A stretch of 64,000 nt of DNA from Caballeronia sp. LZ062 (GCF_031450785.1 NZ_JARTWB010000002.1:2480001-2544000), one strand, 5' to 3'. Shown: positions 27,455 to 39,245, counted from the stretch's first letter. Translations and numbers: made by a program. The notes: generated by a model from the letters alone, not told the origin.

Positions 27455-28355
27455 GTGCTATGACATCCAGAAGCGAAAAAATAGATTCGGCAGATGAAAG
27501 AAGTTTCTCGTCGCAGACCACACTCTGGGTGTCGGCGGTGTCTATCAATCGAATCGCACCACCTGTTAAGCATTCCGTCTGCTGCAGAAAATCATAAAGA
27601 CGGGGTTCATCGAGTCGAAAGATTGCGCCGGGACTCAGTTTCGCCAGTGCGAGCTCATGCATCGGCAGGGACTTCCGCTTTGACGATTGCATGCGAAAAA
27701 AGTGAGCTAACGCGGCAGTAAACACTCGCACGCTGAGGCCAATTGGTGATGCAACGGAAGAGTCATAGATTGTCGCGCCTGTCCTGCTTGGTACCGGTCG
27801 GACTAGCTTCAGGTCTTGCAGCGGGCACCACAGACTGTCGTCAGTTGACTCGTTTGTCCGCACGTAGCTCTGCAGGAAAATCGAGGTGTGCTGCTCAACA
27901 GTTGACTGGGCAAGCGCGCGTGCGTTGCCAGCACCACGCTGGGTCAATTTTGCAACGACATCGGCTTTCTCAAAGCGGGCCATAGAGACATCGCCAAAAA
28001 CGACGTTCCAAGCAGCTATGTTGGCATTTGCGGAAAGCCACCAGTGAAGAAGCCAGAGCGATTCGGGCTTTTCGAGGAAAGGGTCCCATCCTCCATCGTT
28101 GAAGAGGAGTCGACCCGTTGGCCCAGCAACATGGCCTTTGCCGTCCCCACGCGCTACTTGAATAACGCCTGTAGCTTCCCCCCAGAACTGTAGTGACCTA
28201 ACCATGTTGCGGCCGATACCTAACCGCTCCGTAGCTTCAGCGTCCTTCTTTAATATCTCAGGCGAGGCGTTGACGGCATCGAAAACCTTACGCAACCAGC
28301 CATAGCGGCAGACAAACGATTCATGACCCGAAAATCGTTCCGCAGTAAATTCCAT
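27447..28355 (-). CDS. DUF4007 protein (SspB-like nickase candidate)
   Basis: The 302-residue product opens with RFSGHESFVCRYGWLRK and continues RLGIGRNMVRSLQFWGEA, the signature of DUF4007. As I recall, SspB, the single-strand nicking component of SspABCD phosphorothioation systems, carries this domain; that link should be checked. It is the first gene of a five-gene minus-strand operon: 8-base overlap with the ATPase, then pyrophosphatase, GHKL protein and receiver-like protein. No cysteine desulfurase (SspA/DndA) gene is present next to it, so sulfur would have to come from a housekeeping desulfurase. If correct it would nick one strand at the modification site. No strong ribosome site precedes the ATG. 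Confidence 0.75.
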   Translation of the reverse strand: MEFTAERFSGHESFVCRYGWLRKVFDAVNASPEILKKDAEATERLGIGRNMVRSLQFWGEATGVIQVARGDGKGHVAGPTGRLLFNDGGWDPFLEKPESLWLLHWWLSANANIAAWNVVFGDVSMARFEKADVVAKLTQRGAGNARALAQSTVEQHTSIFLQSYVRTNESTDDSLWCPLQDLKLVRPVPSRTGATIYDSSVASPIGLSVRVFTAALAHFFRMQSSKRKSLPMHELALAKLSPGAIFRLDEPRLYDFLQQTECLTGGAIRLIDTADTQSVVCDEKLLSSAESIFSLLDVIAHV

Positions 28356-28964
28356 ATGCTGTTCGAATGATGTGTGACGCGCATGTCGCGCAAGTGCTCA
28401 CTTACGCACCCCTTCCGGATACCAGCACCGAGAGCGCGCAGTTCCGCACTTATGGGAACGAATATTACCGTTTTTCCTGCGAATCAGCTCCGTTATCGGT
28501 GAAAATCACCGATTTCTCCGCCTCACCTTCAGTTGAAAAAGATGCCGCGACAGTTCGTCCGACCGAACGCCAAGGACTCTCTATTCCTATTTGGTATCGC
28601 AGATATATCGTTGCTCGCATTGTGAAATTTTGAGAATTTAATGCGTAATAGTCCAATGAGTTTGCTGGAAAGATGATGATGCGGGACTCTGTATCAAAAT
28701 CTGCGCTTGCGTTGGCGGCGTTGGCGGCTGACATTCCGTACGATATTAGTAGCGCGACCCGACCGAGCGTCTGTCCTAATTACAAGGATGATGCCGTGCG
28801 GCTGTTTCGGGTTCACCGTCATATGGAAAATGGGCCGACGCGAGCCGTGTCTAAGCATCTGTCACTATCAGCGACTTTGCGGATTCTGCGATTTGAGGAC
28901 TATGGCGCGAAAAGCATTGTGTCTCACACAGCTAACTCGCTCTATAGGCGCAGACTACTAACAA
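28356..28964. other. AT-richer intergenic region at the right edge of the island
   Basis: About 600 bases with no gene I can support. It should contain the promoter of the DUF4007-led operon. A small palindrome AAGTG-CT-CACTT at 28392-28403 lies 37 bases before that start codon and could be an operator. Short open frames on either strand here show no family motif, and one of them runs through the gyrB terminator. The composition is like the island, so the right junction is probably between here and 28965. Confidence 0.5.
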
Positions 28965-29000
28965 AACAAACCCATAAGTTTCTCAACTTATGGGTTTGTT
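28965..29000. terminator. Terminator of gyrB
   Basis: A perfect 16-bp stem (AACAAACCCATAAGTT and complement) with a TCTC loop and T/A runs at both ends, 34 bases beyond the gyrB stop. Confidence 0.93.
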
Positions 29001-29033
29001 TTTCTCAGGTTATGCGTCTATCTACATCTCCCC

Positions 29034-31574
<2,541 letters not shown>

Positions 31575-31593
31575 TCAAAACACCTTAAAAACG

Positions 31594-31617
31594 CCAAAGG
31601 GGCGCGTCGCCCCTTGG
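31594..31617 (-). terminator. Hairpin between dnaN and gyrB
   Basis: CCAA-A-GGGGCG / CGCCCCTTGG arms with a CGT loop, followed on the minus strand by CGTTTTTAAGG. It lies 22 bases after the dnaN stop and could partly end dnaN transcription before gyrB. Confidence 0.7.
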
Positions 31618-31639
31618 AGTGTCTTCGGTGTCGTACGCG

Positions 31640-32743
31640 TCAGATGCGCATCGGCATCACCACGTATTTGAATTCCTCGTTCTCCGGAACGGTGATCAGC
31701 GCGCTGGAATTCGCGTCGCCGAGCGCCACCTGGAGCGTGTCGACCTTCAGATTCGCGAGCACGTCGAGCAGATACGTGACGTTGAATCCGATATCGACGG
31801 TATCGCCCTGATACGCGATTTCGAGTTCTTCCTGCGCTTCTTCCTGGTCCGCGTTCGTGGACATGATCTTGAGCTGGCCCGGTTCGACGAGGCAGCGCAC
31901 GCCCTTGAACTTGTCGGACGTGAGAATGGCCGCGCGCTGGAGGGAACGCTGCAACTCTTCGCGGCCGATCTCGAACGTGTTCTTGTGCGACTTCGGAATC
32001 ACGCGCTGGAAGTCGGGGAACTTGCCTTCGACGAGCTTGGACACCAGTTCCACCTGACCGAACGTGAACTTCACCTGCGTCGCGGCGATGTCGATCTTCA
32101 GCGTGTCGTCGATGTCTTCAAGCAGGCGCTGCAATTCGAGAATGGTCTTGCGCGGGATGATGACTTCCTGACGCGGAAACGCGCCTTCGATCTTCATGGA
32201 AGAGAACGCGAGGCGGTGCCCGTCGGTGGCGACCGCCATCAGCTGATCGCCGTCCACTACCAGCAGCATGCCGTTCAGGTAGTAGCGGATGTCCTGCTGG
32301 GCCATTGCGAAATACACCATGCCGAGCAACTGGCGGAACGTCTTTTGCGGAACCGAAAGGCTCGCGCCGAAGTCAGTAGCCTGGTTGACCGTGGGGAACT
32401 CGTCGGCGGCGAGCGTCTGCAGATTGAAGCGGCTCTTGCCGGAGCGCACGGTGAGGCGCTTGTCGGAAAGGTCGAGCGCGACTTCGCCAACGGGCATGGC
32501 GCGCAGAATGTCGAGCAGCTTGCGCGCGGCGACGGTAGTGGCGACCTGATCGCCGCCGACGCCGAAGTCGGCGCGCGTGGTGATCTGGAGTTCGAGGTCC
32601 GTCGAAAGGAACGACACGTCCGCGCCGTTCTTGGTGATGAGCAGATTGGCGAGGATAGGCAACGTATGGCGGCGTTCTACGATACCGCTCACGGTTTGCA
32701 GCGGCCTTAGAAGATTATCTCGTTCGGTCTTGACCAGTTGCAT
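31640..32743 (-). CDS. dnaN: DNA polymerase III beta sliding clamp
   Basis: This 367-residue protein is the ring-shaped processivity clamp of the replicative polymerase. It starts MQLVKTERDNLLRPLQTVSGIVERRHTLPILANLL and ends with NEEFKYVVMPMRI, where the terminal MPMR(I/L) contributes to the hydrophobic cleft for clamp-binding peptides. Length and three-domain layout are normal. It follows dnaA by 275 bases on the minus strand. Confidence 0.98.
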   Translation of the reverse strand: MQLVKTERDNLLRPLQTVSGIVERRHTLPILANLLITKNGADVSFLSTDLELQITTRADFGVGGDQVATTVAARKLLDILRAMPVGEVALDLSDKRLTVRSGKSRFNLQTLAADEFPTVNQATDFGASLSVPQKTFRQLLGMVYFAMAQQDIRYYLNGMLLVVDGDQLMAVATDGHRLAFSSMKIEGAFPRQEVIIPRKTILELQRLLEDIDDTLKIDIAATQVKFTFGQVELVSKLVEGKFPDFQRVIPKSHKNTFEIGREELQRSLQRAAILTSDKFKGVRCLVEPGQLKIMSTNADQEEAQEELEIAYQGDTVDIGFNVTYLLDVLANLKVDTLQVALGDANSSALITVPENEEFKYVVMPMRI

Positions 32744-32769
32744 AGAGTTCCTTCATTGATGTGACGGCC

Positions 32770-32816
32770 TGTCCGGGCGGTTCGCCACCGTAGCGCCACC
32801 GTTCGCCCGCCGGACA
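32770..32816. other. Imperfect inverted repeat between dnaA and dnaN
   Basis: TGTCCGGGCGG at 32770-32780 faces CCGCCGGACA at 32807-32816, a 10-bp stem with one bulged base. Between the arms the words CGCCACCGT and GCGCCACCGTTCGCC repeat. It may be a terminator or leader structure of dnaN. There is no T-tract. Confidence 0.45.
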
Positions 32817-33018
32817 ACCTCGTAACACGCGTTGCCGGCCCCCCGCCGGTCACTCGCGAAAGCTTGCGCTTCAGAACCGTCCAGGCCAGCGGACGGCAAA
32901 CCTGTATTGTGCCTGAAAACAGCACGGCTCCCGAAAAATTGGGGGCGTTTTCGCCAATAAACAGGCCCGCACGCGCAACAATCGACGCTTGCCGCTGTGC
33001 GCCGGCCGGCGACTCTCG

Positions 33019-34584
33019 TCAGCCCTTGAGCGTCTGTTCCAGCACGTGGAGTTCGTGGTTGAGCTGTGCGTCGTTGCCGCGCTCGGCGGCAATCTTGCGC
33101 ACCGCGTGCAGCACGGTCGTGTGGTCGCGGCCGCCGAACAGTTCGCCGATTTCGGGCAGGCTTTTCTGCGTCAGCTCCTTCGCCAGATACATGGCGATCT
33201 GACGCGGACGCGCGATGTTGGCCGGCCGCTTCTTCGAATACATGTCGGCGACCTTGATGTTGTAGAAATCCGCGACCGTCTTCTGAATGTTCTCGACCGA
33301 GATTTGCCGGTTCTGCACCGTCAGCAGGTCTTTAAGCGCTTCTTTAGTCAGCTCGATGGTGATGTCGCGGCCATGGAACTTGGAGTACGCGAGGATCTTG
33401 CGCAGCGCGCCTTCCAGCTCGCGCACGTTCGAGCGCAAATGCTTCGCGACGAAGAACGCCACGTCTTCCGACAGACTCACGCCTTCCGAAATCGCCTTGC
33501 GCATCAGAATGGCAACGCGCATTTCCAGTTCGGGCGGCTCGATGGCGACCGTCAAACCCGAGTCGAAGCGCGAGATCAGGCGATCGTCGATGCCGGAGAT
33601 TTCCTTCGGATACGTGTCGCTCGTGATGATGACCTGCGCCTTGTTCGCGACGAGCGCCTCGAACGCGTAGAAGAATTCTTCCTGCGTGCGCGATTTGCCG
33701 GAGAAGAACTGGATATCGTCGATCAGCAGCAGATCGAGCGAGTGGTAGTAACGCTTGAAGTCGTCGAACGCCTTGCGCTGATACGCCTTCACCACGTCCG
33801 ACACGTACTGCTCCGCGTGAATGTAGCGGATGCGCGCGCCGGCTTTGTCGATCAGCAGTTGATTGCCGATGGCGTGAATCAGGTGCGTCTTGCCGAGGCC
33901 CACGCCGCCATATAGAAAGAGCGGGTTGTACGAGATGCCCGGATTGTCCGCGACCTGAATCGCAGCCGCGCGGGCGAGCTGATTCGCCTTGCCGGTCACG
34001 AAGTTGTCGAACGTGAGCACGGGGTTGAGTTTCGAGCGTTCGTAGGCGGAATCGTTCTCACCGCCCGCCGATGGCGCGCCGCCCGGCCGCCACGTGCGCC
34101 GGCCCGCGGCCGCTTCGTTGGCATCGAGACTCGGGAGGTCGAGATCGACGTGATCTTCCTGCGTGGCCTGCGCCTGCTGCGCCGCTTCGGCGGCGAGCGC
34201 GTTGACGTGCGCGGTCGCGTTTGCGTGTGCGACGACCGAAGGCGCGGCCGGGGCGGCGGACGGCGCGGGCGGACGCGGCGGCGTGACGCTCACGCGCGGC
34301 GCGGCGCTCGGCGCGCCGACCGCGCTGCGGGCGGTCGCTTTCGGATCGAGAACGAATTGCACGTCGATGGGCGCGCTGAAGAACTCGCGCGCCACATCGG
34401 CGATGCGTCCGGAAAACTGGCTCTTCACCCAGTCGAGCTTGAAGCGGTTCGGCGCGGCGATGCGCAGCGTGCTCGCGTCGGCATCGAAGTCGACCGGGGT
34501 CAGCGGCTTGATCCACGTGACGTACTGCTGAGGCGTGAGCTCGCGCTCCAGCAGTGCGGAACAGTGTTCCCAGAAATCGTTCAT
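33019..34584 (-). CDS. dnaA: Chromosomal replication initiator DnaA
   Basis: The 521-residue initiator binds DnaA boxes at the origin and melts the DNA. Domain I starts [25 protein letters not shown]; domain II is a long alanine-proline-rich linker (about residues 85-180), typical of Burkholderiaceae. The AAA+ domain has [12 protein letters not shown] (Walker A lysine K232) and [13 protein letters not shown]. Domain IV carries [22 protein letters not shown] and [15 protein letters not shown]. The gene diverges from rpmH, with a DnaA box in between. Confidence 0.98.
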   Translation of the reverse strand: MNDFWEHCSALLERELTPQQYVTWIKPLTPVDFDADASTLRIAAPNRFKLDWVKSQFSGRIADVAREFFSAPIDVQFVLDPKATARSAVGAPSAAPRVSVTPPRPPAPSAAPAAPSVVAHANATAHVNALAAEAAQQAQATQEDHVDLDLPSLDANEAAAGRRTWRPGGAPSAGGENDSAYERSKLNPVLTFDNFVTGKANQLARAAAIQVADNPGISYNPLFLYGGVGLGKTHLIHAIGNQLLIDKAGARIRYIHAEQYVSDVVKAYQRKAFDDFKRYYHSLDLLLIDDIQFFSGKSRTQEEFFYAFEALVANKAQVIITSDTYPKEISGIDDRLISRFDSGLTVAIEPPELEMRVAILMRKAISEGVSLSEDVAFFVAKHLRSNVRELEGALRKILAYSKFHGRDITIELTKEALKDLLTVQNRQISVENIQKTVADFYNIKVADMYSKKRPANIARPRQIAMYLAKELTQKSLPEIGELFGGRDHTTVLHAVRKIAAERGNDAQLNHELHVLEQTLKG

Positions 34585-34801
34585 CGAGTGCGGTCGTTAT
34601 GGTTGCTGCGCGCGACCTGCGGCCATGCTTGCCGAACGCGTCCAATTACCTCCGATGCGTCGGCAAGTCCCGGCACAGCCAAGCAGGTATGCTCCGGAGG
34701 CTTACGCCGCAAGGGTTTGCGGGCGAACGGCGGGCCGAAGCAGCGGGCGGATATTTGGGAGTAAGGCGAGATTCTAACGCCAAACCCTCGCGGCGCGCGA
34801 G

Positions 34802-34810
34802 TTATCCACA
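34802..34810 (+). promoter_or_regulatory. DnaA box near a possible origin
   Basis: A perfect TTATCCACA. It lies in the 425-base gap between dnaA and rpmH, where many bacteria have the origin or the autoregulatory dnaA promoter. I see only this one perfect copy in the gap, too few to call an origin here; more degenerate boxes could not be ruled out by eye. Confidence 0.7.
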
Positions 34811-34876
34811 GGGTCAAATCACCGCGCCGAACAGGGGCGAAAGAAGCGCGTTGCAGCGTCGCGGGACGCTAAACTA

Positions 34877-34906
34877 TTGACGGTCAATAGGAAAACGGTT
34901 TAAATA
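34877..34906 (+). promoter_or_regulatory. Promoter of rpmH-rnpA
   Basis: TTGACG at 34877-34882 and TAAATA at 34901-34906 with an 18-bp spacer, about 100 bases before the rpmH start. The -35 is a strong match and the -10 is fair. Confidence 0.65.
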
Positions 34907-35009
34907 GCGGGTTCCGCGAAAACAGAATTCCTGAACCTCCGGCCATCGTGCTTGCAGTGACCACACTGGAGCCAAGCCCGCGCGGTCATTCAACTCAAGT
35001 GAGAGCACC

Positions 35010-35144
35010 ATGAAACGTACTTACCAACCTTCCGTGACGCGCCGCAAGCGCACCCATGGCTTCCGCGTTCGCATGAAGACCGCCGGCGGCCGCAAGGTCA
35101 TCAACGCTCGCCGCGCGAAGGGCCGCAAGCGCCTGGCCATCTAA
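35010..35144 (+). CDS. rpmH: Ribosomal protein bL34
   Basis: A 44-residue basic protein, [18 protein letters not shown] and on to GRKRLAI. The length and sequence are typical of bL34 of the large ribosomal subunit. It begins the plus-strand run rpmH-rnpA-yidD-yidC, diverging from dnaA. A GAGAG purine run precedes the ATG by four bases. Confidence 0.98.
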
Positions 35145-35151
35145 GACGCCA

Positions 35152-35709
35152 GTGCTGCTCGCAGCCGCGTCGCGTTCGGAGACGGGCGCATCGGAAGGTG
35201 GCGAGCCGCTTGCCGAGCGCCGCACAGAAGTCTTGAAACAGGACATCGTCGAGTTGCCGGCGTCGGCCGCGTTCCCCAAGGCCGCAAGGCTGCTGAAAAC
35301 GGATGAGTTCTCATCCGTTTTTCGTTTGCGCCCCTGGCGGCGTTCGCCACACTTCGTTCTGTACGGCAAACCGACGGCCAACGAAGCGCGGCTCGGGCTC
35401 GTCATCGGCAAGAAGCAGGCGCCGCGCGCCGTCACGCGCAACCTGATCAAGCGGCTCGCGCGCGAGGCGTTCCGGCTGCGTCGCGAGCAACTGCGCGGGT
35501 TCGACATTCTCGTGCGGCTGCACGCGAAGATCGACCGCAAGGCAATGCCGAGCGCCAGTTCGCCGCCGCTCGGCGCGCTGTGCCGCGGCGAACTGGAAGT
35601 ACTCTTCGACCGTGCCGTGCGGGAAGCCGCGCGCCGCGCGGCCGAACCCGTGGCGGCGCCGCCTTCCGCGCCCGCCGTCGACGATTCACCCGGCCCTGCC
35701 GGGTTATGA
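35152..35709 (+). CDS. rnpA: Ribonuclease P protein component
   Basis: The 185-residue product is the protein cofactor of RNase P, which matures tRNA 5' ends. The core, from [19 protein letters not shown] to the conserved [20 protein letters not shown] helix, is clear. The N-terminus from a GTG start carries about 45 extra residues, and a proline-alanine-rich C-terminal tail is also present, both common in Burkholderiaceae. It starts 7 bases after rpmH. A later internal start within the N-terminal extension cannot be excluded. Confidence 0.93.
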   Translation: MLLAAASRSETGASEGGEPLAERRTEVLKQDIVELPASAAFPKAARLLKTDEFSSVFRLRPWRRSPHFVLYGKPTANEARLGLVIGKKQAPRAVTRNLIKRLAREAFRLRREQLRGFDILVRLHAKIDRKAMPSASSPPLGALCRGELEVLFDRAVREAARRAAEPVAAPPSAPAVDDSPGPAGL

Positions 35710-35766
35710 AGCGCGGGCCGCGTCGGTTTGTCTCTCACGGCAGATCAAACGTGCAGCGCGAAGCTT

Positions 35767-36096
35767 ATGCAAACGGCACTCATCGCGTTGTTGCGCTTCT
35801 ACAAGGTTGCGATCAGCCCCCTGCTCGGCAACCGGTGCCGCTTTTACCCTTCCTGTTCCGACTACGCGCGCGAGGCAATCCAGTATCATGGCGCCGCGCA
35901 TGGCACGTATCTCGCCGCAAAACGGCTCTGCCGCTGCCATCCCTTTTCGGCGGGCGGCGTCGATCTCGTGCCGACACCGTCCCGTGCTTCCGGTTCTTCA
36001 TCCGCTTCCACGCAGGCGGATAGCCCGGCTGCAGGTTCCGCCCAAGAAAAGCATTCACCACTAAACGGCGCACAAGCGCTTACCGATCGACACTGA
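35767..36096 (+). CDS. yidD: Membrane protein insertion efficiency factor YidD
   Basis: A 109-residue product opening [34 protein letters not shown], the hallmark of YidD with its cysteine cluster (C..YPSCS..). It aids insertion of proteins by YidC at the inner face of the cytoplasmic membrane. The last 30 residues are a low-complexity tail. It ends 8 bases before yidC. The ATG at 35767 gives the standard family N-terminus; an upstream in-frame ATG adds 13 unlikely residues. Confidence 0.95.
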   Translation: MQTALIALLRFYKVAISPLLGNRCRFYPSCSDYAREAIQYHGAAHGTYLAAKRLCRCHPFSAGGVDLVPTPSRASGSSSASTQADSPAAGSAQEKHSPLNGAQALTDRH

Positions 36097-36104
36097 GACA
36101 ACGC

Positions 36105-37772
36105 ATGGATATCAAACGCACCGTCCTATGGGTCATCTTCTTCGTGTCAGTTGTCATGCTGTTCGACAACTGGCAGCGCGACCACGGGCGCCCGTCGATG
36201 TTCTTCCCGAGCGCGACGCAGCCGGCCAAGACCGCCAGCAATCCGGCACCGGGCTCGGCCGCGCCGGGCGCACAGCCTTCGGAATTGACGAACGCGCCGG
36301 CCGGCGCTGCGCCGGGCACGTCGACGCCGCCCGCCACGGCAGCTTCGCAACTCGTGAAGTTCACGACGGACGTGTATTCCGGTGAAATCGACACGCGCGG
36401 CGGCACCCTCTCGAAGCTCTCGCTGCTGAAAGAAGGCGACGGCAAGCAGCCCGACCTCTACATCACGCTCTTCGATCACACCGCGAACCATACGTACCTT
36501 GCGCGCACCGGCCTGCTCGGCGGCGACTTCCCGAATCACAACGACATCTTCACGGCGGTGCCGGGCCAGACGTCGCTGTCGGGCGACGCGAAGACGCTGA
36601 CGCTCGCGTTCGAGTCGCCGGTGAAGGGCGGCGTGAAGGTCGTGAAGACGTACACGTTCACGCGCGGCAGCTACGTGATCAATGTCGACACGAAGATCCA
36701 GAACGTCGGCAACGCGCCGGTCGCGCCGAAGCTCTACATGGAACTCGTGCGCGACAACACGCCCGTCGAGACGCCGCGCTTCTCGCACACGTTCATCGGG
36801 CCGGCTGTCTACACGGACCAGAAGCACTTCCAGAAGATCGATTTCAGCGACATCGACAAGAACAAGGCCACGTTCGAGCCGTCCGCGAACAATGGCTGGA
36901 TTGCGATGGTGCAGCACTACTTCGCGTCCGCGTGGATTCCGAAGGAAGGCGCGCAGCGCGATATCTACGTGCAGAAGATCGACCCGAACCTGTATCGCGT
37001 CGGCGTGCAGCAGCCGGTGCAGACCATCGCGCCGGGACAAAGCGTGAACGTCGATGCGCGTCTTTTCGCCGGTCCGGAAGAAGAGCGCATGCTGGAAGGC
37101 ATCGCGCCGGGTCTGGAACTGGTGAAGGACTACGGCATGGTGACGATCATCGCCAAGCCGCTTTTCTGGCTGCTCGAGAAGATCCACGGTTTCGTCGGCA
37201 ACTGGGGCTGGGCGATCGTGCTCTTGACGCTGCTCATCAAGGCGGTGTTCTTCCCGCTCTCGGCGGCGAGCTACAAGTCGATGGCGCGCATGAAGGAAAT
37301 CACGCCGCGCATGCAGCAGATTCGCGAACGCTTCAAGAGCGATCCGCAGAAGATGAACGCGCAGTTGATGGAGCTGTACAAGACCGAGAAGGTGAATCCG
37401 TTCGGCGGCTGCCTGCCGGTGGTGATTCAGATTCCGGTGTTCATTTCGCTGTACTGGGTGCTGCTGTCGTCGGTGGAAATGCGCGGCGCGCCGTGGATCG
37501 GCTGGATTCACGATCTGTCGCAACAGGACCCGTATTTCATTCTGCCGGTGTTGATGGCCGTGTCGATGTTCCTGCAAACGAAGCTGAACCCGACGCCGCC
37601 GGACCCCGTGCAAGCCAAGATGATGATGTTCATGCCGATCGCGTTCTCGGTCATGTTCTTCTTCTTCCCGGCGGGTCTCGTGCTGTATTACGTGGTGAAC
37701 AACGTGCTGTCGATCGCGCAGCAGTACTACATCACGCGGATGATGGGACAGCGTAAGAAGAAGGTGGCTTGA
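36105..37772 (+). CDS. yidC: Membrane protein insertase YidC
   Basis: The 555-residue inner-membrane insertase has an N-terminal transmembrane anchor ([19 protein letters not shown]), a large periplasmic domain to about residue 340, and the conserved C-terminal membrane core ([81 protein letters not shown]) with a basic tail RKKKVA. It inserts respiratory and other membrane proteins alone or with SecYEG. A terminator follows 27 bases after the stop. Confidence 0.98.
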   Translation: MDIKRTVLWVIFFVSVVMLFDNWQRDHGRPSMFFPSATQPAKTASNPAPGSAAPGAQPSELTNAPAGAAPGTSTPPATAASQLVKFTTDVYSGEIDTRGGTLSKLSLLKEGDGKQPDLYITLFDHTANHTYLARTGLLGGDFPNHNDIFTAVPGQTSLSGDAKTLTLAFESPVKGGVKVVKTYTFTRGSYVINVDTKIQNVGNAPVAPKLYMELVRDNTPVETPRFSHTFIGPAVYTDQKHFQKIDFSDIDKNKATFEPSANNGWIAMVQHYFASAWIPKEGAQRDIYVQKIDPNLYRVGVQQPVQTIAPGQSVNVDARLFAGPEEERMLEGIAPGLELVKDYGMVTIIAKPLFWLLEKIHGFVGNWGWAIVLLTLLIKAVFFPLSAASYKSMARMKEITPRMQQIRERFKSDPQKMNAQLMELYKTEKVNPFGGCLPVVIQIPVFISLYWVLLSSVEMRGAPWIGWIHDLSQQDPYFILPVLMAVSMFLQTKLNPTPPDPVQAKMMMFMPIAFSVMFFFFPAGLVLYYVVNNVLSIAQQYYITRMMGQRKKKVA

Positions 37773-37799
37773 GGTTTTGGCTGCTGGTTTGGATGTGGA

Positions 37800-37829
37800 A
37801 ACGCCCGGCTTTGCCGGGCGTTTTTTTTT
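37800..37829 (+). terminator. Terminator of yidC
   Basis: AACGCCCGGC, a TTT loop, GCCGGGCGTT and a run of nine or more T residues: a strong intrinsic terminator for the rpmH-yidC transcript. Confidence 0.95.
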
Positions 37830-37860
37830 GCGCTGTTTGGCGCGTACCGCACCGCTTCTT

Positions 37861-38355
37861 TCACGATTCCTTTTTTCGTTGCGATGCGCCGCCGGAAAGA
37901 TGGTCGCCGAGTCGTTCATCTAGCCGGTTCAGCTTGGCCAAAACAAGGTACGCGGCGGCCGTTGCCTCCCGAATATCGCGACGAAAAGCGTCCTCGTGTT
38001 CATAGCCTCCAAACGCCGGTACGGTTTCAGCCGCCTCCAGCCGGGTCGAGACATATGGCGTGATGTTCTCACCGTTCAACAGCATCGTTCCCCGGTGGCC
38101 GATGAGCATGGTCAACGAGGTCCGATTCTTTCCCCGCGGCATCGTCTTTGCATCGAACCAGTTCTTCACAGTCGTCGGCGTCACGCTCGCGTCCGGGTCC
38201 GCATGCGCGAGTGCGTGGACGAGATCGTCCGGATGTCCGACACGGAAAAGCTTTTGTTTGAAATAAGGAACGTCACGCTGGATGGTGTCGGCCACATCTG
38301 CGACCAGCAGCCGTAAGCCGCGCGCGAAATCCTGTTTTGTACGATTGGTCGCCAT
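37861..38355 (-). CDS. Hypothetical protein with a possible helix-turn-helix
   Basis: I do not recognise this 164-residue protein. The start was placed at MATNRTKQDFARGLR; the open frame upstream is unrelated in style. The middle, DASVTPTTVKNWFDAKTMPRGKN, looks like a Cro/XRE-type recognition helix. RDIREATAAAYLVLAKLNRLDERLG near the end is helical. A perfect 34-base palindrome lies 36 bases upstream of the ATG and may be its operator. It follows a second XRE-like gene on the same strand, so the two could form a small regulatory pair placed between yidC and mnmE. Confidence 0.6.
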   Translation of the reverse strand: MATNRTKQDFARGLRLLVADVADTIQRDVPYFKQKLFRVGHPDDLVHALAHADPDASVTPTTVKNWFDAKTMPRGKNRTSLTMLIGHRGTMLLNGENITPYVSTRLEAAETVPAFGGYEHEDAFRRDIREATAAAYLVLAKLNRLDERLGDHLSGGASQRKKES

Positions 38356-38390
38356 GCAGGTAGTGTCGTGGACATTCCAGTCCGCGTCTC

Positions 38391-38424
38391 CAAACTCGAA
38401 TTTGCGATCTCCAATTCGAGTTTG
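38391..38424. promoter_or_regulatory. Perfect inverted repeat, probable operator
   Basis: CAAACTCGAATT (38391-38402) and AATTCGAGTTTG (38413-38424) are exact inverted copies separated by ten bases. The half-site centres are 22 bp apart, two helical turns, as expected for a dimer of a helix-turn-helix protein. It sits 36-69 bases upstream of the 164-residue gene and 111 bases downstream of the XRE-like gene's stop. It lacks a T-tract on either side, so an operator is likelier than a terminator. Confidence 0.7.
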
Positions 38425-38534
38425 TATCCGCAGCCGGACCGAGCCGAGGCCCTTGCACCGCAAGCTTTTGGCCCTCAACGGCACAGGATAAGTCTGGCGG
38501 AGAAGATTGAAAAATTTGGTCAAAGCCGGACGGC

Positions 38535-38951
38535 TTACCGCTTCATCGCCCCATAAAACTGGTCGATGAGCTCCTCCAGCAAATACCGATGATGCGGCGA
38601 CAGCGCCTCGATCTTCGACGCAAGCTCCAGCGTGTCCTCGGACGCCGGGTACTTTTCGTCGCGCGCGAGAGGTTTTGGCGTGGCCTGCGTGCTGCCGCTC
38701 GGCGGAGGGCCGTAGTGCAGCCAGTGAAGATCTACCTTGAGCCATTCAGCGAGCGTCTGGAGTTTGTCGCTCGTGGGAATCGACCGCCCAGTTAGCCACT
38801 TGTGCGCGGTCTGCGGAGACACCGGCTCGCCGCGGTAGCGCAAATTGAATTTGTTCGCGAGATCGGTCGCACCCCGCATCTTCTCGGGCGAGCGGGCCAT
38901 CGAAAATTTGAGCCGTTCTGAGAATTCGGCCTTCTCTTGCTGTGTTGGCAT
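38535..38951 (-). CDS. XRE-family DNA-binding protein
   Basis: This 138-residue protein has a helix-turn-helix in its first half: KMRGATDLANKFNLRYRG then VSPQTAHKWLTGRSIPTSDKLQTLAEWLKVDLHWLHYG, the pattern of phage-type XRE repressors. The C-terminal half (TLELASKIEALSPHHRYLLEELIDQFYGAM) is a helical probable dimer region. The start MPTQQEKAEFSERL fits the fold better than an upstream ATG. It may regulate the neighbouring 164-residue gene through the palindrome between them. Such proteins often accompany prophage or plasmid remnants, but no other phage gene is nearby. Confidence 0.8.
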   Translation of the reverse strand: MPTQQEKAEFSERLKFSMARSPEKMRGATDLANKFNLRYRGEPVSPQTAHKWLTGRSIPTSDKLQTLAEWLKVDLHWLHYGPPPSGSTQATPKPLARDEKYPASEDTLELASKIEALSPHHRYLLEELIDQFYGAMKR

Positions 38952-39245
38952 GCATGGAATTGTGCAAGGCAATCGCTGCCTGTACGTCAACCAACTACGC
39001 TACTTTTTACGCGTGTCAGATGGCATTTATCTTAGGCACGCGAGCAAGTTAGTTGCCTTATCGCAACCAAATATGCGCCCAAGTGCGCGGCCTAAGCCCA
39101 ACAAGCGATTCTTTCGAGGAGCATCGCTACTCAGTCTGAATCGGAGCCGTATCTTGTTTAAGATAATGCAAGAATCGTCCGAGCGGAAACCTCAGAAGTG
39201 CCCGCGATACAATGCCCGCTCCCCGACGCCTCCGCTCCAACCGCC

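Noticed and set aside
36147..37919. 590-residue open frame antisense to yidC
   Set aside because: Histidine- and arginine-rich shadow; runs through the yidC terminator.
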